From: Acinetobacter sp. ANC 3929
Lineage (GTDB): Bacteria > Pseudomonadota > Gammaproteobacteria > Pseudomonadales > Moraxellaceae
Length of the DNA stretch: 64,000 nt
Direction: 5' to 3'
Assembly: GCF_000369405.1 (NCBI RefSeq)
Contig: NZ_KB849999.1
Location: 540,054-604,053 of the forward strand
A program made the position numbers and the translations under genes. Under the pieces are notes generated by a model. The model had not been told where the DNA came from, made no database searches, and saw only the letters and a list, made by a program, of their open reading frames with translations. Numbering within the stretch: position 1 is the stretch's first letter; each line of letters opens with the position of its first letter. Shown here one piece after another: positions 38,073-46,733 of this stretch.

Positions 38073-38294
38073 GTGGTTATGGATCGGGCAAAGCAGTATT
38101 TAGCGGCAGTCGATGAAATTCAACAATGCTATTTCGTTAATGGCGGTGTTTCTTTTATCATTGTGATTTCCAGTAACTTATCGAATTTTGAAACTTTGGT
38201 GAGAAGGCATTTGGCAGAGAATAATGACGTTAATATCTATCGACCCTTAATCATTTTAGATCGCGTCAAAGTCAGTTTGGATTGCTGCTTTTAA
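38073..38294 (+). pseudogene. C-terminal remnant of an Lrp/AsnC-type regulator
   Basis: The frame encodes only the end of an Lrp-type effector (RAM) domain: AAVDEIQQCYFVNGGVSFII then LETLVRRHL-like sequence and IILDRVKVS, the usual family close. The DNA-binding half is missing, and a TAA at 38055 in the same frame blocks any extension. No proper start or ribosome binding site is present. It lies between gabP and a gabR-like gene, so it may be what is left of a former local regulator of this amino-acid region. Confidence 0.7.
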
Positions 38295-38364
38295 ATTGGA
38301 TGATTGGTTAGGCTTGACTTGGTTTAGTTGCTATCGTTCCTTAACCAAGCCCGATTTTGTGTGA

Positions 38365-39873
38365 TCAACGGCTCTCTGGAAAAAGTTCAATGCCATTTTC
38401 GATTAAACATTGACGCAAGATACTAAAAGCAAACGTCATATCCTGTTCCTGAACACAGGCAAATCCAAGCAATAAACCGGGTTGAATTGGCGTATCTGTA
38501 CCAGAGTAATATTGAGAGAGTGGACGAACATTGACGCCACGAGAAAGTGCCAGTGCTGAGACTTCAATATCATTGGCATGTTCTGGTAACTTCAGCACTA
38601 AATGCAAGCCAGCATCATGATTAAATTCGTGTAAAAATACATCACCCAGATAGCGGTGAATCAATTCAATCAAGAACTTACGTCGTTTGCTGTAGAGCAA
38701 ACGCATTCGTCTGATATGTGCTGCATAGTGTCCTTCACGAATGAATTCGGCCAAGGCCCGTTGAGTCAATAGATGACCACCACGATATAGCTCAGCCGAA
38801 ATGGTGCGTAGAGGTTGTACCAATTGTTTGGGCACAACCATATAACCAATACGTAAGGCGGGATAAATCGTTTTACTAAAAGTACCAATATAGATCACGG
38901 GTGGATTGTCTTCCAATCCCTGTAAAGATGGATAGGGCTGACCCGAAAAACGGAATTCACTATCGTAATCATCTTCAATGATCCAACTGTTATGTTTTTT
39001 AGCCAGATCAAGCAATTTCCTACGTCTAGGTAAACTAAGGTGCGAACCCAAAGGATACTGATGTGAGGGGGTGACAAAAATCAGACGGGGGGGAGTTGAC
39101 GGTTGCTCTTCAGGTATAATTCCTTCCACATCAACTTGCATAGGAATAATATTTAAGCCATTGATACGCAGAATATTCTTGGCACCCCAATAGCCGGGGT
39201 TTTCAATCCAGACATGATCATCTAAATCACACAAAGCACGCGATACTAGATCAACCGCCTGATGGATGCCTTCAGTAATAATGATCTGGTCAGTTTCACA
39301 ATTGACTGAGCGGGCAATCCGCAGATAGTCCGCCAGTGCCTGACGTAATTCAGTACATCCTCCAGCATTGCTATAAATTAAATTAACAATTTCAGGCTGG
39401 CGGCTTAGACGGGACTTAATTCGATTAAATTCAGTATGCGGAAATTCTGTGACATCAGGTGCACCAGGCACAAAAGCTCCCCATTGATAAGGGGAGGCTG
39501 CTGCATGTTGAAGTAAATTTGTGCCACGTTTGGAGAGTGTGCCATTTGGATCGATTTTAGTTGTTGCAGGATGAATGGGGGCTGTACCAACTTGAGTATA
39601 GCTTTCAGGCAGGTTTTCTGAAACCCAAGTGCCTCGACCTGTATGTGCCTGAATATAACCTTCAGCCCGTAACTGTTCATAGGCATTGAGTATGGTATTA
39701 CGTGAAACATGTAGCTCATTGGCCAAATCACGGGAAGCAGGCAGACGAGTATTGGGTGCAAGAATCCCTTCTAAAATGGCATCTCTTAAACAGTGAAAAA
39801 CCCGAGCAGGTAAGGTTCCTTCACTGATCTGTTGTAAGTGCTGTAACAGGTAGTCGCCCAACAAGGTACGCAA
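38365..39873 (-). CDS. gabR: MocR/GabR-family regulator (GntR HTH fused to aminotransferase fold)
   Basis: 502 residues. An N-terminal GntR winged helix (ASRDLANELHVSRNTILNAY, EGYIQAHTGRGTWV, about residues 43-95) is joined to a class-I aminotransferase-like domain. The PLP-Lys lies in IGTFSKTIYPALRIGYM and the aromatic/Asp region is IIEDDYDSEFRF. The start is a TTG with a strong AAAGGAGA ribosome binding site. It is divergent from gabT and gabD, the arrangement and family of GabR, which activates gabTD with GABA and PLP. Confidence 0.88.
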   Translation of the reverse strand: MRTLLGDYLLQHLQQISEGTLPARVFHCLRDAILEGILAPNTRLPASRDLANELHVSRNTILNAYEQLRAEGYIQAHTGRGTWVSENLPESYTQVGTAPIHPATTKIDPNGTLSKRGTNLLQHAAASPYQWGAFVPGAPDVTEFPHTEFNRIKSRLSRQPEIVNLIYSNAGGCTELRQALADYLRIARSVNCETDQIIITEGIHQAVDLVSRALCDLDDHVWIENPGYWGAKNILRINGLNIIPMQVDVEGIIPEEQPSTPPRLIFVTPSHQYPLGSHLSLPRRRKLLDLAKKHNSWIIEDDYDSEFRFSGQPYPSLQGLEDNPPVIYIGTFSKTIYPALRIGYMVVPKQLVQPLRTISAELYRGGHLLTQRALAEFIREGHYAAHIRRMRLLYSKRRKFLIELIHRYLGDVFLHEFNHDAGLHLVLKLPEHANDIEVSALALSRGVNVRPLSQYYSGTDTPIQPGLLLGFACVQEQDMTFAFSILRQCLIENGIELFPESR

Positions 39874-39945
39874 TTGGCTCTCTCCTTTAGTCCTAAAATG
39901 GCTCTCGTCTATTCCCTACAAAAGGTACACATTAGGTACCTATAG
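39865..39945. promoter_or_regulatory. gabR/gabT intergenic direct repeats
   Basis: TGGCTCTC occurs at 39875-39882 and 39899-39906 (24 bp apart). AGGTAC occurs at 39923-39928 and 39934-39939 (11 bp apart, one helical turn), with a further copy at 39865-39870 inside gabR. MocR/GabR proteins bind direct repeats, so these are candidate sites. The first repeat covers the gabR ribosome binding site, which would allow autorepression. Confidence 0.5.
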
Positions 39946-40036
39946 CGCATTTTAACGTTGTTTCAGCAAGTTTCTTTTTCGATGAAGCCGTTTAAATGCC
40001 CCAAAAGATTATTGTTTAGTCGTGTAGAGGTAAAAA

Positions 40037-41347
40037 ATGGATGCAAAGCATATTGCAATAAATGCTCGTAAACAGCAAGCAACACCACGTGGTGTTGGAG
40101 TCATGTGCCAATGGTATGCTGAACGCGCGAGCAATGCGACTTTATGGGATATGGAAGGCGATGAATATATCGATTTTGCGGGTGGAATTGCCGTTTTAAA
40201 TACAGGACATTGTCATCCGAAAGTGATTGCTGCTGTAGCTGAGCAATTGAATAAATTTACGCATACGGCTTACCAGATTGTACCTTATGAAAGTTATGTA
40301 GCACTGGCTGAGCGTATCAATGTACGAGCACCTATTGAGGGTCCTGCAAAAACAGCATTTTTTACCACGGGTGCAGAAGCGGTTGAAAATGCAGTGAAAA
40401 TTGCACGTGCTGCGACAGGTCGTCACGGTATTATTACATTTGGCGGCGGTTTTCATGGTCGTACTTTTATGACCATGGCCATGACGGGGAAAACAGCACC
40501 CTATAAACGTGACTTTGGTGTGATGACGGCAGGGGTATTTCATGCACGTTATCCTGTTGCTTCTAAAGGTATTACGGTTAAAGATGCCTTGATTAGTTTA
40601 GAAGAAATTTTTAGTGAGGATATTGCAGCACATGATGTCGCAGCCATCGTGCTCGAACCTGTACAAGGTGAAGGTGGTTTTAATGTCGCACCTGTAGAAT
40701 TCATGCAGCAATTACGCAAGATTTGTGATGAACACGGTATTCTGTTAATTGCCGATGAGGTCCAAACGGGTTTTGCACGAACGGGTCAATTGTTTGCTAT
40801 GCAGCATTATCCCGTCAAAGCTGATTTGATTACGATGGCAAAAAGCTTAGGTGGCGGTTTTCCACTGTCGGGTGTTGTCGGTCGTGCCGAAGTGATGGAT
40901 GCACCAAACCCAGGTGGTTTAGGTGGTACTTATGCAGGCAATCCACTGGCGATTGCAGCAGCCCATGCCGTGATTGACGTGATTGAAGATGAACAACTAT
41001 GTCAGCGTGCCAATACTTTAGGCGCAGAATTAGTGGCTATGCTCACAGCAGCCCAGAAACATGCCAAAGATATCATTGATATTCGTGCTTTGGGTTCGAT
41101 GGTTGCGGTTGAGTTTGGTGATCATGCAACGGGTCAACCGAAACCAGAAGTGGCTAAAGCCATTCAGCAATATGCAATGGAGCAGGGCTTATTGCTTTTA
41201 ACCTGCGGTAAGCATGGCAATGTGATTCGTTTCTTGTATCCATTGACCATTCCTGAAGTTCAGTTCAATCAAGCATTGGTGATTATTCAAGATGGTATTG
41301 CTGCACAACAACCTGCATCGCAAAAGCGTGCTGGAGCTGAAGCATGA
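40037..41347 (+). CDS. gabT: 4-Aminobutyrate aminotransferase
   Basis: A 436-residue class-III aminotransferase. The PLP-Lys is in MAKSLGGGFPLSGV; other landmarks are FFTTGAEAVENAVKIARAAT, GGGFHGRTFMTMAMTGKTAP and LIADEVQTGFARTG. It transfers the GABA amino group to 2-oxoglutarate, giving succinate semialdehyde. It overlaps gabD by 4 bases (ATGA at 41344) and is divergent from gabR. Confidence 0.94.
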   Translation: MDAKHIAINARKQQATPRGVGVMCQWYAERASNATLWDMEGDEYIDFAGGIAVLNTGHCHPKVIAAVAEQLNKFTHTAYQIVPYESYVALAERINVRAPIEGPAKTAFFTTGAEAVENAVKIARAATGRHGIITFGGGFHGRTFMTMAMTGKTAPYKRDFGVMTAGVFHARYPVASKGITVKDALISLEEIFSEDIAAHDVAAIVLEPVQGEGGFNVAPVEFMQQLRKICDEHGILLIADEVQTGFARTGQLFAMQHYPVKADLITMAKSLGGGFPLSGVVGRAEVMDAPNPGGLGGTYAGNPLAIAAAHAVIDVIEDEQLCQRANTLGAELVAMLTAAQKHAKDIIDIRALGSMVAVEFGDHATGQPKPEVAKAIQQYAMEQGLLLLTCGKHGNVIRFLYPLTIPEVQFNQALVIIQDGIAAQQPASQKRAGAEA

Positions 41348-42792
41348 TTGATTTTGGCTTACAGGCTTTATTAAAGCATCCAGATATTCGCTTTGATGCA
41401 GCTTCGACAGAAAAGCACTTTGTCGTTGATGATGCTGCTACAGGGCAGGCTTTGGCTTGGGTTAAAATATCAGATCAAGCTGATGTGGAAGCCGCTATTG
41501 CTCGTTCAGCCATTGCACAAGCACAATGGCAGCAGCAAACGGCTTTGGTCCGCGCTGACATTCTATTGGCTTGGTATCAGTTGATTTTACAACATCGTGA
41601 AGCTTTGGCGCAGATTCTGACGGCAGAGCAAGGCAAATCGTTAGCCGAAGCACGTGGCGAAATTGGTTATGCTGCTTCATTTATTCGCTGGTTTGCGGAA
41701 CAGGCGCGCCGTGTTGATGGTTCTGTGTTAACCCCAGTTCAATCTCAACAGCGTTTGATTGTACTTAAGCAAGCGATTGGGGTGACCGCAGCAATTACCC
41801 CGTGGAATTTTCCAGCAGCCATGATCACCCGAAAAATTGCACCGGCTTTGGCTGTTGGCTGTTCGATGTTGGTTAAACCCGCAGAACAAACGCCATTAAC
41901 TGCGTATGCGTTAGCCGTTCTTGCTGAGCAAGCGGGTTTACCTACGGATTTATTTATCCTGATTAGTGGTGATGCGGTAGCAGTCGGACAAACCCTGTGT
42001 GAAAGTGATACGGTACGTAAACTCAGTTTTACAGGCTCAACCGATGTTGGTCGTATCTTAATGAAACAATGTGCGCCAACTATTAAAAAACTTTCACTAG
42101 AACTGGGCGGCAATGCACCTGTCATTATTTTTGATGATGCGGATGTCGAGCGTGCAGTGCAAGGCATTATGGTTAGCAAGTTCCGTAACAGTGGACAGAC
42201 TTGCGTTTGTGCCAACCGTATTTATGTTCAAGCGGGGATTTATGAGGCGATTTGTGAACGCTTGAAAGTTTCGGTTGAACAGCAACTTCGTGTTGGTGAC
42301 GGGCGGGAAGATGGTACGACCCAAGGCCCGTTAATTGACCAAGACGCAGTCGAAAAAGTGCAATTACATATTGCCGATGCATGTAGTAAAGGAGCTTCAA
42401 TTGTTGTCGGTGGTCAACCACATGCATTGGGTAAAACCTTCTTTGAACCGACTATCTTAAGAGACGTAACACAGGAGATGAAGGTTGCTAAGGAAGAAAC
42501 CTTTGGCCCATTGGCTCCTTTATTCCGTTTCAATGAAGAAGCTGAGGCTATAGCAATGGCCAATGATACCGAGTTCGGCTTAGCCAGTTATATCTTCACC
42601 AAAGATGTAGCACGTCAATGGCGTGTAGGTGAAGCCCTGCAATATGGGATGGTTGGTGTGAACACTGGACTGATTTCAAATGAAGTTGCGCCTTTTGGTG
42701 GAATTAAACAATCAGGTCTAGGCCGTGAAGGCTCTCAATTCGGCATTGAGGAATATCTCGAACTGAAATATATGTGCGTTGATATTTCATAA
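41344..42792 (+). CDS. gabD: Succinate-semialdehyde dehydrogenase (NAD(P)+)
   Basis: A 482-residue aldehyde dehydrogenase. Landmarks are AAITPWNFPAAMITRKIAPA, the base Glu in LSLELGGNAPVI, and the Cys in FRNSGQTCVCANR with the extra Cys two residues on that is typical of GabD. It oxidises succinate semialdehyde to succinate. It is translationally coupled to gabT and followed by a clear terminator. Confidence 0.94.
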   Translation: MIDFGLQALLKHPDIRFDAASTEKHFVVDDAATGQALAWVKISDQADVEAAIARSAIAQAQWQQQTALVRADILLAWYQLILQHREALAQILTAEQGKSLAEARGEIGYAASFIRWFAEQARRVDGSVLTPVQSQQRLIVLKQAIGVTAAITPWNFPAAMITRKIAPALAVGCSMLVKPAEQTPLTAYALAVLAEQAGLPTDLFILISGDAVAVGQTLCESDTVRKLSFTGSTDVGRILMKQCAPTIKKLSLELGGNAPVIIFDDADVERAVQGIMVSKFRNSGQTCVCANRIYVQAGIYEAICERLKVSVEQQLRVGDGREDGTTQGPLIDQDAVEKVQLHIADACSKGASIVVGGQPHALGKTFFEPTILRDVTQEMKVAKEETFGPLAPLFRFNEEAEAIAMANDTEFGLASYIFTKDVARQWRVGEALQYGMVGVNTGLISNEVAPFGGIKQSGLGREGSQFGIEEYLELKYMCVDIS

Positions 42793-42806
42793 ATAACAGA
42801 AGTTAA

Positions 42807-42845
42807 AGACCTAAATGTGCAGAATCTGCGCTTTAGGTCTTTTTT
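42807..42845 (+). terminator. Terminator after gabD
   Basis: AGACCTAAA (42807-42815) and TTTAGGTCT (42832-42840), followed by six Ts, 15 bp after the gabD stop. Confidence 0.9.
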
Positions 42846-43373
42846 ATGATTAAAATCGATACGCTGTGAATAAGAATAGAAGTGTTGTAATTTTTTTCTA
42901 TTCTATAATTAATACAATTTAAGTGAATTAAATAATTTTTTAACTTCATATCTATATTCGTTATTATTTAAATTTTTCAAAAAAATAGCTCGTATTTGAG
43001 CTAATATTTTGATTTTTACTTATAATAAAATCCGTGGGTGAAATATTTCTCTGCTACATAATAGTTTATTTTTTTTGCTGAGAAAGATATTTTAATCGTT
43101 TTACGATAAGTATAGATATATTCTAAATTTAAGACATAAAATTAATCTCTATACTTTTATTATCTGATTATAGTTTTATTTGTGGGAGAGTTGTTGTTTG
43201 TTTGGGATTTTGTCCCAATCTGTTTTTGTTTTATGTCTCATATGTGTTTATATTTTTTAATGCTTTCTTGTGTGCAGAAAAAAGATCTTGGTGTTAATTT
43301 TTAGTGTTTTTAATGTTGGTTCATCTTTCTTTATTTTTAATATGATGACTCTTTTATCTTTTGAGATTTGATA
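42846..43373. other. Extremely AT-rich intergenic islet
   Basis: These 528 bases are far more AT-rich than the flanking operons and have no credible ORF. One terminator-like inverted repeat, TTGGGA (43202-43207) with TCCCAA (43213-43218) followed by T-rich sequence, is visible. It precedes small ORFs of the same composition, which suggests acquired DNA or a heavily decayed region. Confidence 0.5.
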
Positions 43374-43646
43374 GTGAAGAAATGGATTTGCAAGAATTGT
43401 GGTTTGTACAAAAAGATTATTCCAAGTCATATTAAATCAGGTCGAAAAGTTTTTTTTATACAAAATGTCGATAATATAAACAAGACAATAAAGAAAGGTG
43501 CTGTTGTTAGCCGAAATAAAGATCTGCTTATTGTGCTGAGTGGTAGTATTTTATATATGGTTAAAGATATTGATGTTTACCCCGAAGATGCACCTGTGTA
43601 TTTTGTATACAATATGTTTGGTGCATGCGAGTGTACAACCAAGTAA
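43374..43646 (+). CDS. Small unknown protein with paired cysteines
   Basis: 90 residues if started at the GTG at 43374 (GAG upstream at usable spacing); a TTG at 43368 is also possible. The N-terminus has KKWICKNCGLYKK (CxxC) and the C-terminus ends FGACECTTK (CxC), so the protein could bind one metal ion through four Cys, like a zinc ribbon. The centre is a hydrophobic beta-rich stretch (KDLLIVLSGSILYMVKDIDV). Very AT-rich codon use, unlike its neighbours. I do not recognise the family. Confidence 0.45.
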   Translation: MKKWICKNCGLYKKIIPSHIKSGRKVFFIQNVDNINKTIKKGAVVSRNKDLLIVLSGSILYMVKDIDVYPEDAPVYFVYNMFGACECTTK

Positions 43647-43677
43647 GGCCATACTTTTTATATTTTATAGGTTGAAA

Positions 43678-43743
43678 ATGGCACGCAAAGTCAAAAAATT
43701 AAGCAAAGTGTCAAGTTATATCAGGCAAGGGCTTTATACTTAA
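43678..43743 (+). CDS. Possible 21-residue basic peptide
   Basis: ATG GCA CGC followed by a short basic frame (MARKVKKLSKVSSYIRQGL, then Y-T) and a TAA. It has AGG seven bases upstream and lies 31 bases after the Cys-pair ORF. It could be a true small protein co-expressed with that ORF or the truncated start of a lost gene. Only the start context and lysine-rich composition support it. Confidence 0.25.
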   Translation: MARKVKKLSKVSSYIRQGLYT

Positions 43744-43889
43744 AAAATTAAATAGTTCCAAAATTTAGATGTAAAAATCCATGGTTAAACTTGAATTGAT
43801 AAGTTTTATCCAATACTAAGGGGGCATTACATCAATTTCATGGTTAAAGAAACCGTGTATGGAGCATGTTTTGAAAAGGAATAGATCCG

Positions 43890-44345
43890 ATGCCTAGATG
43901 TGTAGTCATGAAGCAAACTTTTAATGCACCTATCGACTTTATTTTTCTACTTTTTTCTAAACACCGAACATTCAATACAGTGTTGTGGCCGCTGCAATCC
44001 GTAGTGATAAAAACTTCTAACGATGCTCATAATACTGATGGGATCGGTTCAATTCGAAAAATGGGAATAGGTCCTTTAAAACCGATCCAAGAAGAAATTA
44101 CCCAAAGCATGTCAAATCAATTGATTGAATATAAAATGTTAAAAAATAGTCTGTTTTCTTATCATTTAGGCCGATTGGAATTTGAGCAGGTTGGTGAATG
44201 TACAAATTTAACCTATAGCATTTGGTTGGATAGCAAGATTCCTTTCGTTACAAACATTGCACTTATACAGCTTAAGTCTTCGGCTACATATGTTTTGAAA
44301 AAAATTGCAACTCAAATGAATCAATTTAAGATTAAAGCGCTATAA
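43890..44345 (+). CDS. SRPBCC-superfamily protein
   Basis: 151 residues with a START/polyketide-cyclase-like layout. An N-terminal strand with FNAPIDFIFLLFSKH is followed by a central GIGSIRKMGIGPLKPIQEEI hairpin, a strand pair and a long C-terminal helix (IQLKSSATYVLKKIATQMNQ). These folds bind hydrophobic ligands; no catalytic motif is visible. RBS AAGGA precedes the ATG. It is followed 112 bp later by an SDR on the same strand, perhaps a lipid-modifying pair, by inference. Confidence 0.65.
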   Translation: MPRCVVMKQTFNAPIDFIFLLFSKHRTFNTVLWPLQSVVIKTSNDAHNTDGIGSIRKMGIGPLKPIQEEITQSMSNQLIEYKMLKNSLFSYHLGRLEFEQVGECTNLTYSIWLDSKIPFVTNIALIQLKSSATYVLKKIATQMNQFKIKAL

Positions 44346-44457
44346 CTTTTTACGACATGGCATTTTAACAAAAAAAATGGACAAAAATTAATCTGAAATT
44401 ACTGCTATTCGATATTCTGCATCAGAATTTCAGCAATATTGTATTTAAGGACACATC

Positions 44458-45267
44458 ATGAATTTAAGCAAAAAGACGATCATTATTACGGGTGCTTCAA
44501 GTGGAATTGGCGCAGAGGCAGCGATTCAACTTGCTCAAGCAGGAGCAACGGTTTGTCTTATTGCGCGTCGTGCTGATGAATTACAAAAGATTCAGGCTAC
44601 GATTCAAGCTCAAGCGGGGCAAGTCTCTATTTATCCAGCAGATATCACTGATGCTGAGCAGCTCAAAGCATGTTTAGATAAAATATTGTCTGAACATCAA
44701 AAGATTGATGTGTTAGTGAATAATGCAGCTCGCTCTATTAGACGTCCAATCTTGGAATCGCTTGATCGCTTACATGATTATGAACGCACCATGCAGATCA
44801 ATTATTTTGCAGCAGTGAATATGACACTGCATTTATTACCTCATTTTCTAGCCAATGCTTCGGGTCATATCGTTAATATTTCAACCATGTCAACGCAAGT
44901 TCCCATTCCTTTATTTTCAGCCTATCTGGCCAGTAAATCGGCACTTGAGTCTTTTTCTCGTTCACTTTCGATGGAACTCAAAGGCAAAGGAATTGATGTC
45001 AGTATTGTTTATTTTCCAATGGTCAGAACACCAATGTCATCTAAAACGGCTATTTATAAACATATGAAAATGCTAGATACACCTGCCGCAGCGGGGTGGA
45101 TTGTAAAAGCCATAGAAGAAAAATCTTATCGTGTCAGCAGCAAAACGGGCCTTGTTGCAAATGCCTTATTAAATACAGCACCGACATGGATGATGAATCT
45201 GTCCCGACCGCTTTTTCAGTTAATGGATAAGCGCTTAAAAAGTAAATTGAAGACAGATCAATTGTGA
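44458..45267 (+). CDS. Short-chain dehydrogenase/reductase
   Basis: A 269-residue classical SDR. The cofactor loop is TGASSGIGAEAA (residues 11-22), then NNAARS, and the catalytic Ser-Tyr-Lys is in NISTMSTQVPIPLFSAYLAS with the following Lys. The C-terminal extension is hydrophobic and basic (TAPTWMMNLSRPLFQLMDKR), as in SDRs of lipid metabolism that associate with membranes. Substrate unknown. It ends at a strong terminator shared with the convergent iclR gene. Confidence 0.88.
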   Translation: MNLSKKTIIITGASSGIGAEAAIQLAQAGATVCLIARRADELQKIQATIQAQAGQVSIYPADITDAEQLKACLDKILSEHQKIDVLVNNAARSIRRPILESLDRLHDYERTMQINYFAAVNMTLHLLPHFLANASGHIVNISTMSTQVPIPLFSAYLASKSALESFSRSLSMELKGKGIDVSIVYFPMVRTPMSSKTAIYKHMKMLDTPAAAGWIVKAIEEKSYRVSSKTGLVANALLNTAPTWMMNLSRPLFQLMDKRLKSKLKTDQL

Positions 45268-45288
45268 TGATTGAAGTATGAAAATTTG

Positions 45289-45314
45289 AAAAAAGCAGCT
45301 AAAGCTGCTTTTTT
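45289..45314. terminator. Bidirectional terminator
   Basis: AAAAAAGCAGCT (45289-45300) and AGCTGCTTTTTT (45303-45314) are exact inverted copies between the convergent SDR and iclR genes. Confidence 0.9.
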
Positions 45315-45322
45315 CTTATCCT

Positions 45323-46135
45323 TTAATAGATAAATTTAGAAATCTTATCTGCACTCTGAATCACTGTATCGGCAATTTCATTTCTAAAATAATGTTCATT
45401 ATAGCTGCCTAAAGGACAACTGACTGAGAGTACCGCCGCCATTTTATGAGTGGATTGTTTAAAAATCGGTGCAGCACAAGCCGCCATATCGTGATTGTAA
45501 TGTCCCCAACTGACCATAGAACGTTGAGTTTTGACAAAACTGAGGCGTTGTAACAACTCCTTTAGATTTTTTGGTGTGAGTTCTGAGAATGTATCCCATT
45601 GATTAAAGTTTTTATAACGATCACGAATTTCCGTTTCGCTGAGATCTGCCAACATCATTTGCCCAATCACGGTGGCATGTGCAGGCCAGCGAGTGCCTAA
45701 CCCAATGTTGCTAGTAAAGGTGCCATTGGATTGAATGTTATTAATAAATACAATATGTGTGCCTTCCAAAATGGATAAATGCACAGCCAGCTGTGTTTGA
45801 TCACGCAGTTCTTTCATCAATGGTGTGGCTAAATCTAATAAGGATTGTCTAGATAGACTATTAAAGCCAAGCTCCATAACTTTTGAATCTAGTGCATAGG
45901 TTTTTTGCGATGCCTTTCTTAGAAAACCACAAGATTCCAAGGTATAGATCAGTCGAAATGCACTGGAACGGTTTACATCTAAAATCTCGGCAATTTCTGT
46001 GATGGTCATTTCTTGGGTTTGTTGATTAAAAGCTTGCAAAATTGCTAAGCCACGCACTAAGCCAGGGACTAAATAGCGATCATCATTTTTTGTGAGTTCA
46101 GATTCTTGAGAGTCTGTTTCAATACTTGAATTCAT
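45323..46135 (-). CDS. IclR-family regulator of the Rieske-oxygenase cluster
   Basis: 270 residues. An acidic leader is followed by a winged helix (LVRGLAILQAFNQQTQEMTI, AEILDVNRSSAFRLIYTLES; about residues 25-90) and then the IclR effector domain (LGTRWPAHATVIGQMMLADL; DMAACAAPIFK; AAVLSVSCPLG). It resembles the PcaU/PobR/PcaR branch, which senses aromatic acids. AGGAAA lies upstream of the ATG. It is divergent from the ferredoxin gene. An 18-bp palindrome occurs upstream of both this gene and the oxygenase operon, and again before the porin gene, and I take it as its operator. Confidence 0.88.
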   Translation of the reverse strand: MNSSIETDSQESELTKNDDRYLVPGLVRGLAILQAFNQQTQEMTITEIAEILDVNRSSAFRLIYTLESCGFLRKASQKTYALDSKVMELGFNSLSRQSLLDLATPLMKELRDQTQLAVHLSILEGTHIVFINNIQSNGTFTSNIGLGTRWPAHATVIGQMMLADLSETEIRDRYKNFNQWDTFSELTPKNLKELLQRLSFVKTQRSMVSWGHYNHDMAACAAPIFKQSTHKMAAVLSVSCPLGSYNEHYFRNEIADTVIQSADKISKFIY

Positions 46136-46223
46136 CAGTTTAATTTTCCTACAAAAAAACGCAAATCATAAAAATTTAATTTTCTTAGGATTCTATTCTA
46201 ACGGTAAAGCATAACTAAAAGAT

Positions 46224-46241
46224 AGTTTTATATATGAAACA
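46224..46241. promoter_or_regulatory. IclR operator candidate, copy 1 (iclR side)
   Basis: AGTTTTATATATGAAACA differs from the perfect palindrome at 46370 in two of 18 positions. It lies 88 bp upstream of the iclR start, where it could mediate autoregulation. Confidence 0.65.
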
Positions 46242-46313
46242 TAATTTTCTAAACAAAACGTAAAATAATGTGTAATAAATATCAAATTAATGATTTTTAA
46301 AGATTTATATTAT

Positions 46314-46343
46314 TTGACATAAAAAACAGCATAGGAGTATTCT
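46314..46343 (+). promoter_or_regulatory. Predicted sigma-70 promoter of the oxygenase operon
   Basis: TTGACA (46314-46319), 18-bp spacer, TATTCT (46338-46343). The start of transcription would fall near 46350, placing the operator at 46370-46387 just downstream, a position suited to repression. Confidence 0.5.
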
Positions 46344-46369
46344 TAATTAAAGTTTGTTATATCAAATAA

Positions 46370-46387
46370 TGTTTTATATATAAAACA
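46370..46387. promoter_or_regulatory. IclR operator candidate, copy 2 (oxygenase operon)
   Basis: TGTTTTATATATAAAACA is a perfect 18-bp palindrome ending 15 bases before the ferredoxin ATG. Near-copies lie at 46224 and 58585, upstream of the iclR and porin genes. Confidence 0.7.
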
Positions 46388-46402
46388 AATGAGGATGCAA
46401 GG

Positions 46403-46708
46403 ATGAGTTGGATCTCAGTTTGTCAGCAAGACGACATTACCGAAGACGAGCCGAAAGCCATTGAAGTCGACGGTAAGAAAATTGGCGTATTTTTCATCGA
46501 TGACAATTACTATGCCATCGAGAATGTTTGCCCACATGCCTTTGCCTTGTTAACAGAAGGCTTTATCGAAGATCAAACAGTGGAATGCCCATTGCATGAG
46601 GCGATCTTTGATATCCAGACAGGTGAATTGAAGAGTGGACCAGGATGCCGTGATTTGTGCACTTATCCTGTACGTGTTGAAGGGCAGGACGTTCAAATTC
46701 AACTATAA
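46403..46708 (+). CDS. Rieske-type [2Fe-2S] ferredoxin of the oxygenase
   Basis: 101 residues. The cluster ligands are in CPH then 16 residues then CPLH (VCPHAFALLTEG and VECPLHEAIFD), the spacing of Rieske ferredoxins that feed ring-hydroxylating oxygenases. It should shuttle electrons from the FAD reductase (49847) to the oxygenase alpha subunit (47051). It is the first gene of the operon, with RBS GAGGA. A cytoplasmic soluble electron carrier. Confidence 0.93.
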   Translation: MSWISVCQQDDITEDEPKAIEVDGKKIGVFFIDDNYYAIENVCPHAFALLTEGFIEDQTVECPLHEAIFDIQTGELKSGPGCRDLCTYPVRVEGQDVQIQL

Positions 46709-46733
46709 GTTTTATTTTAAAGGATGGAATCTC

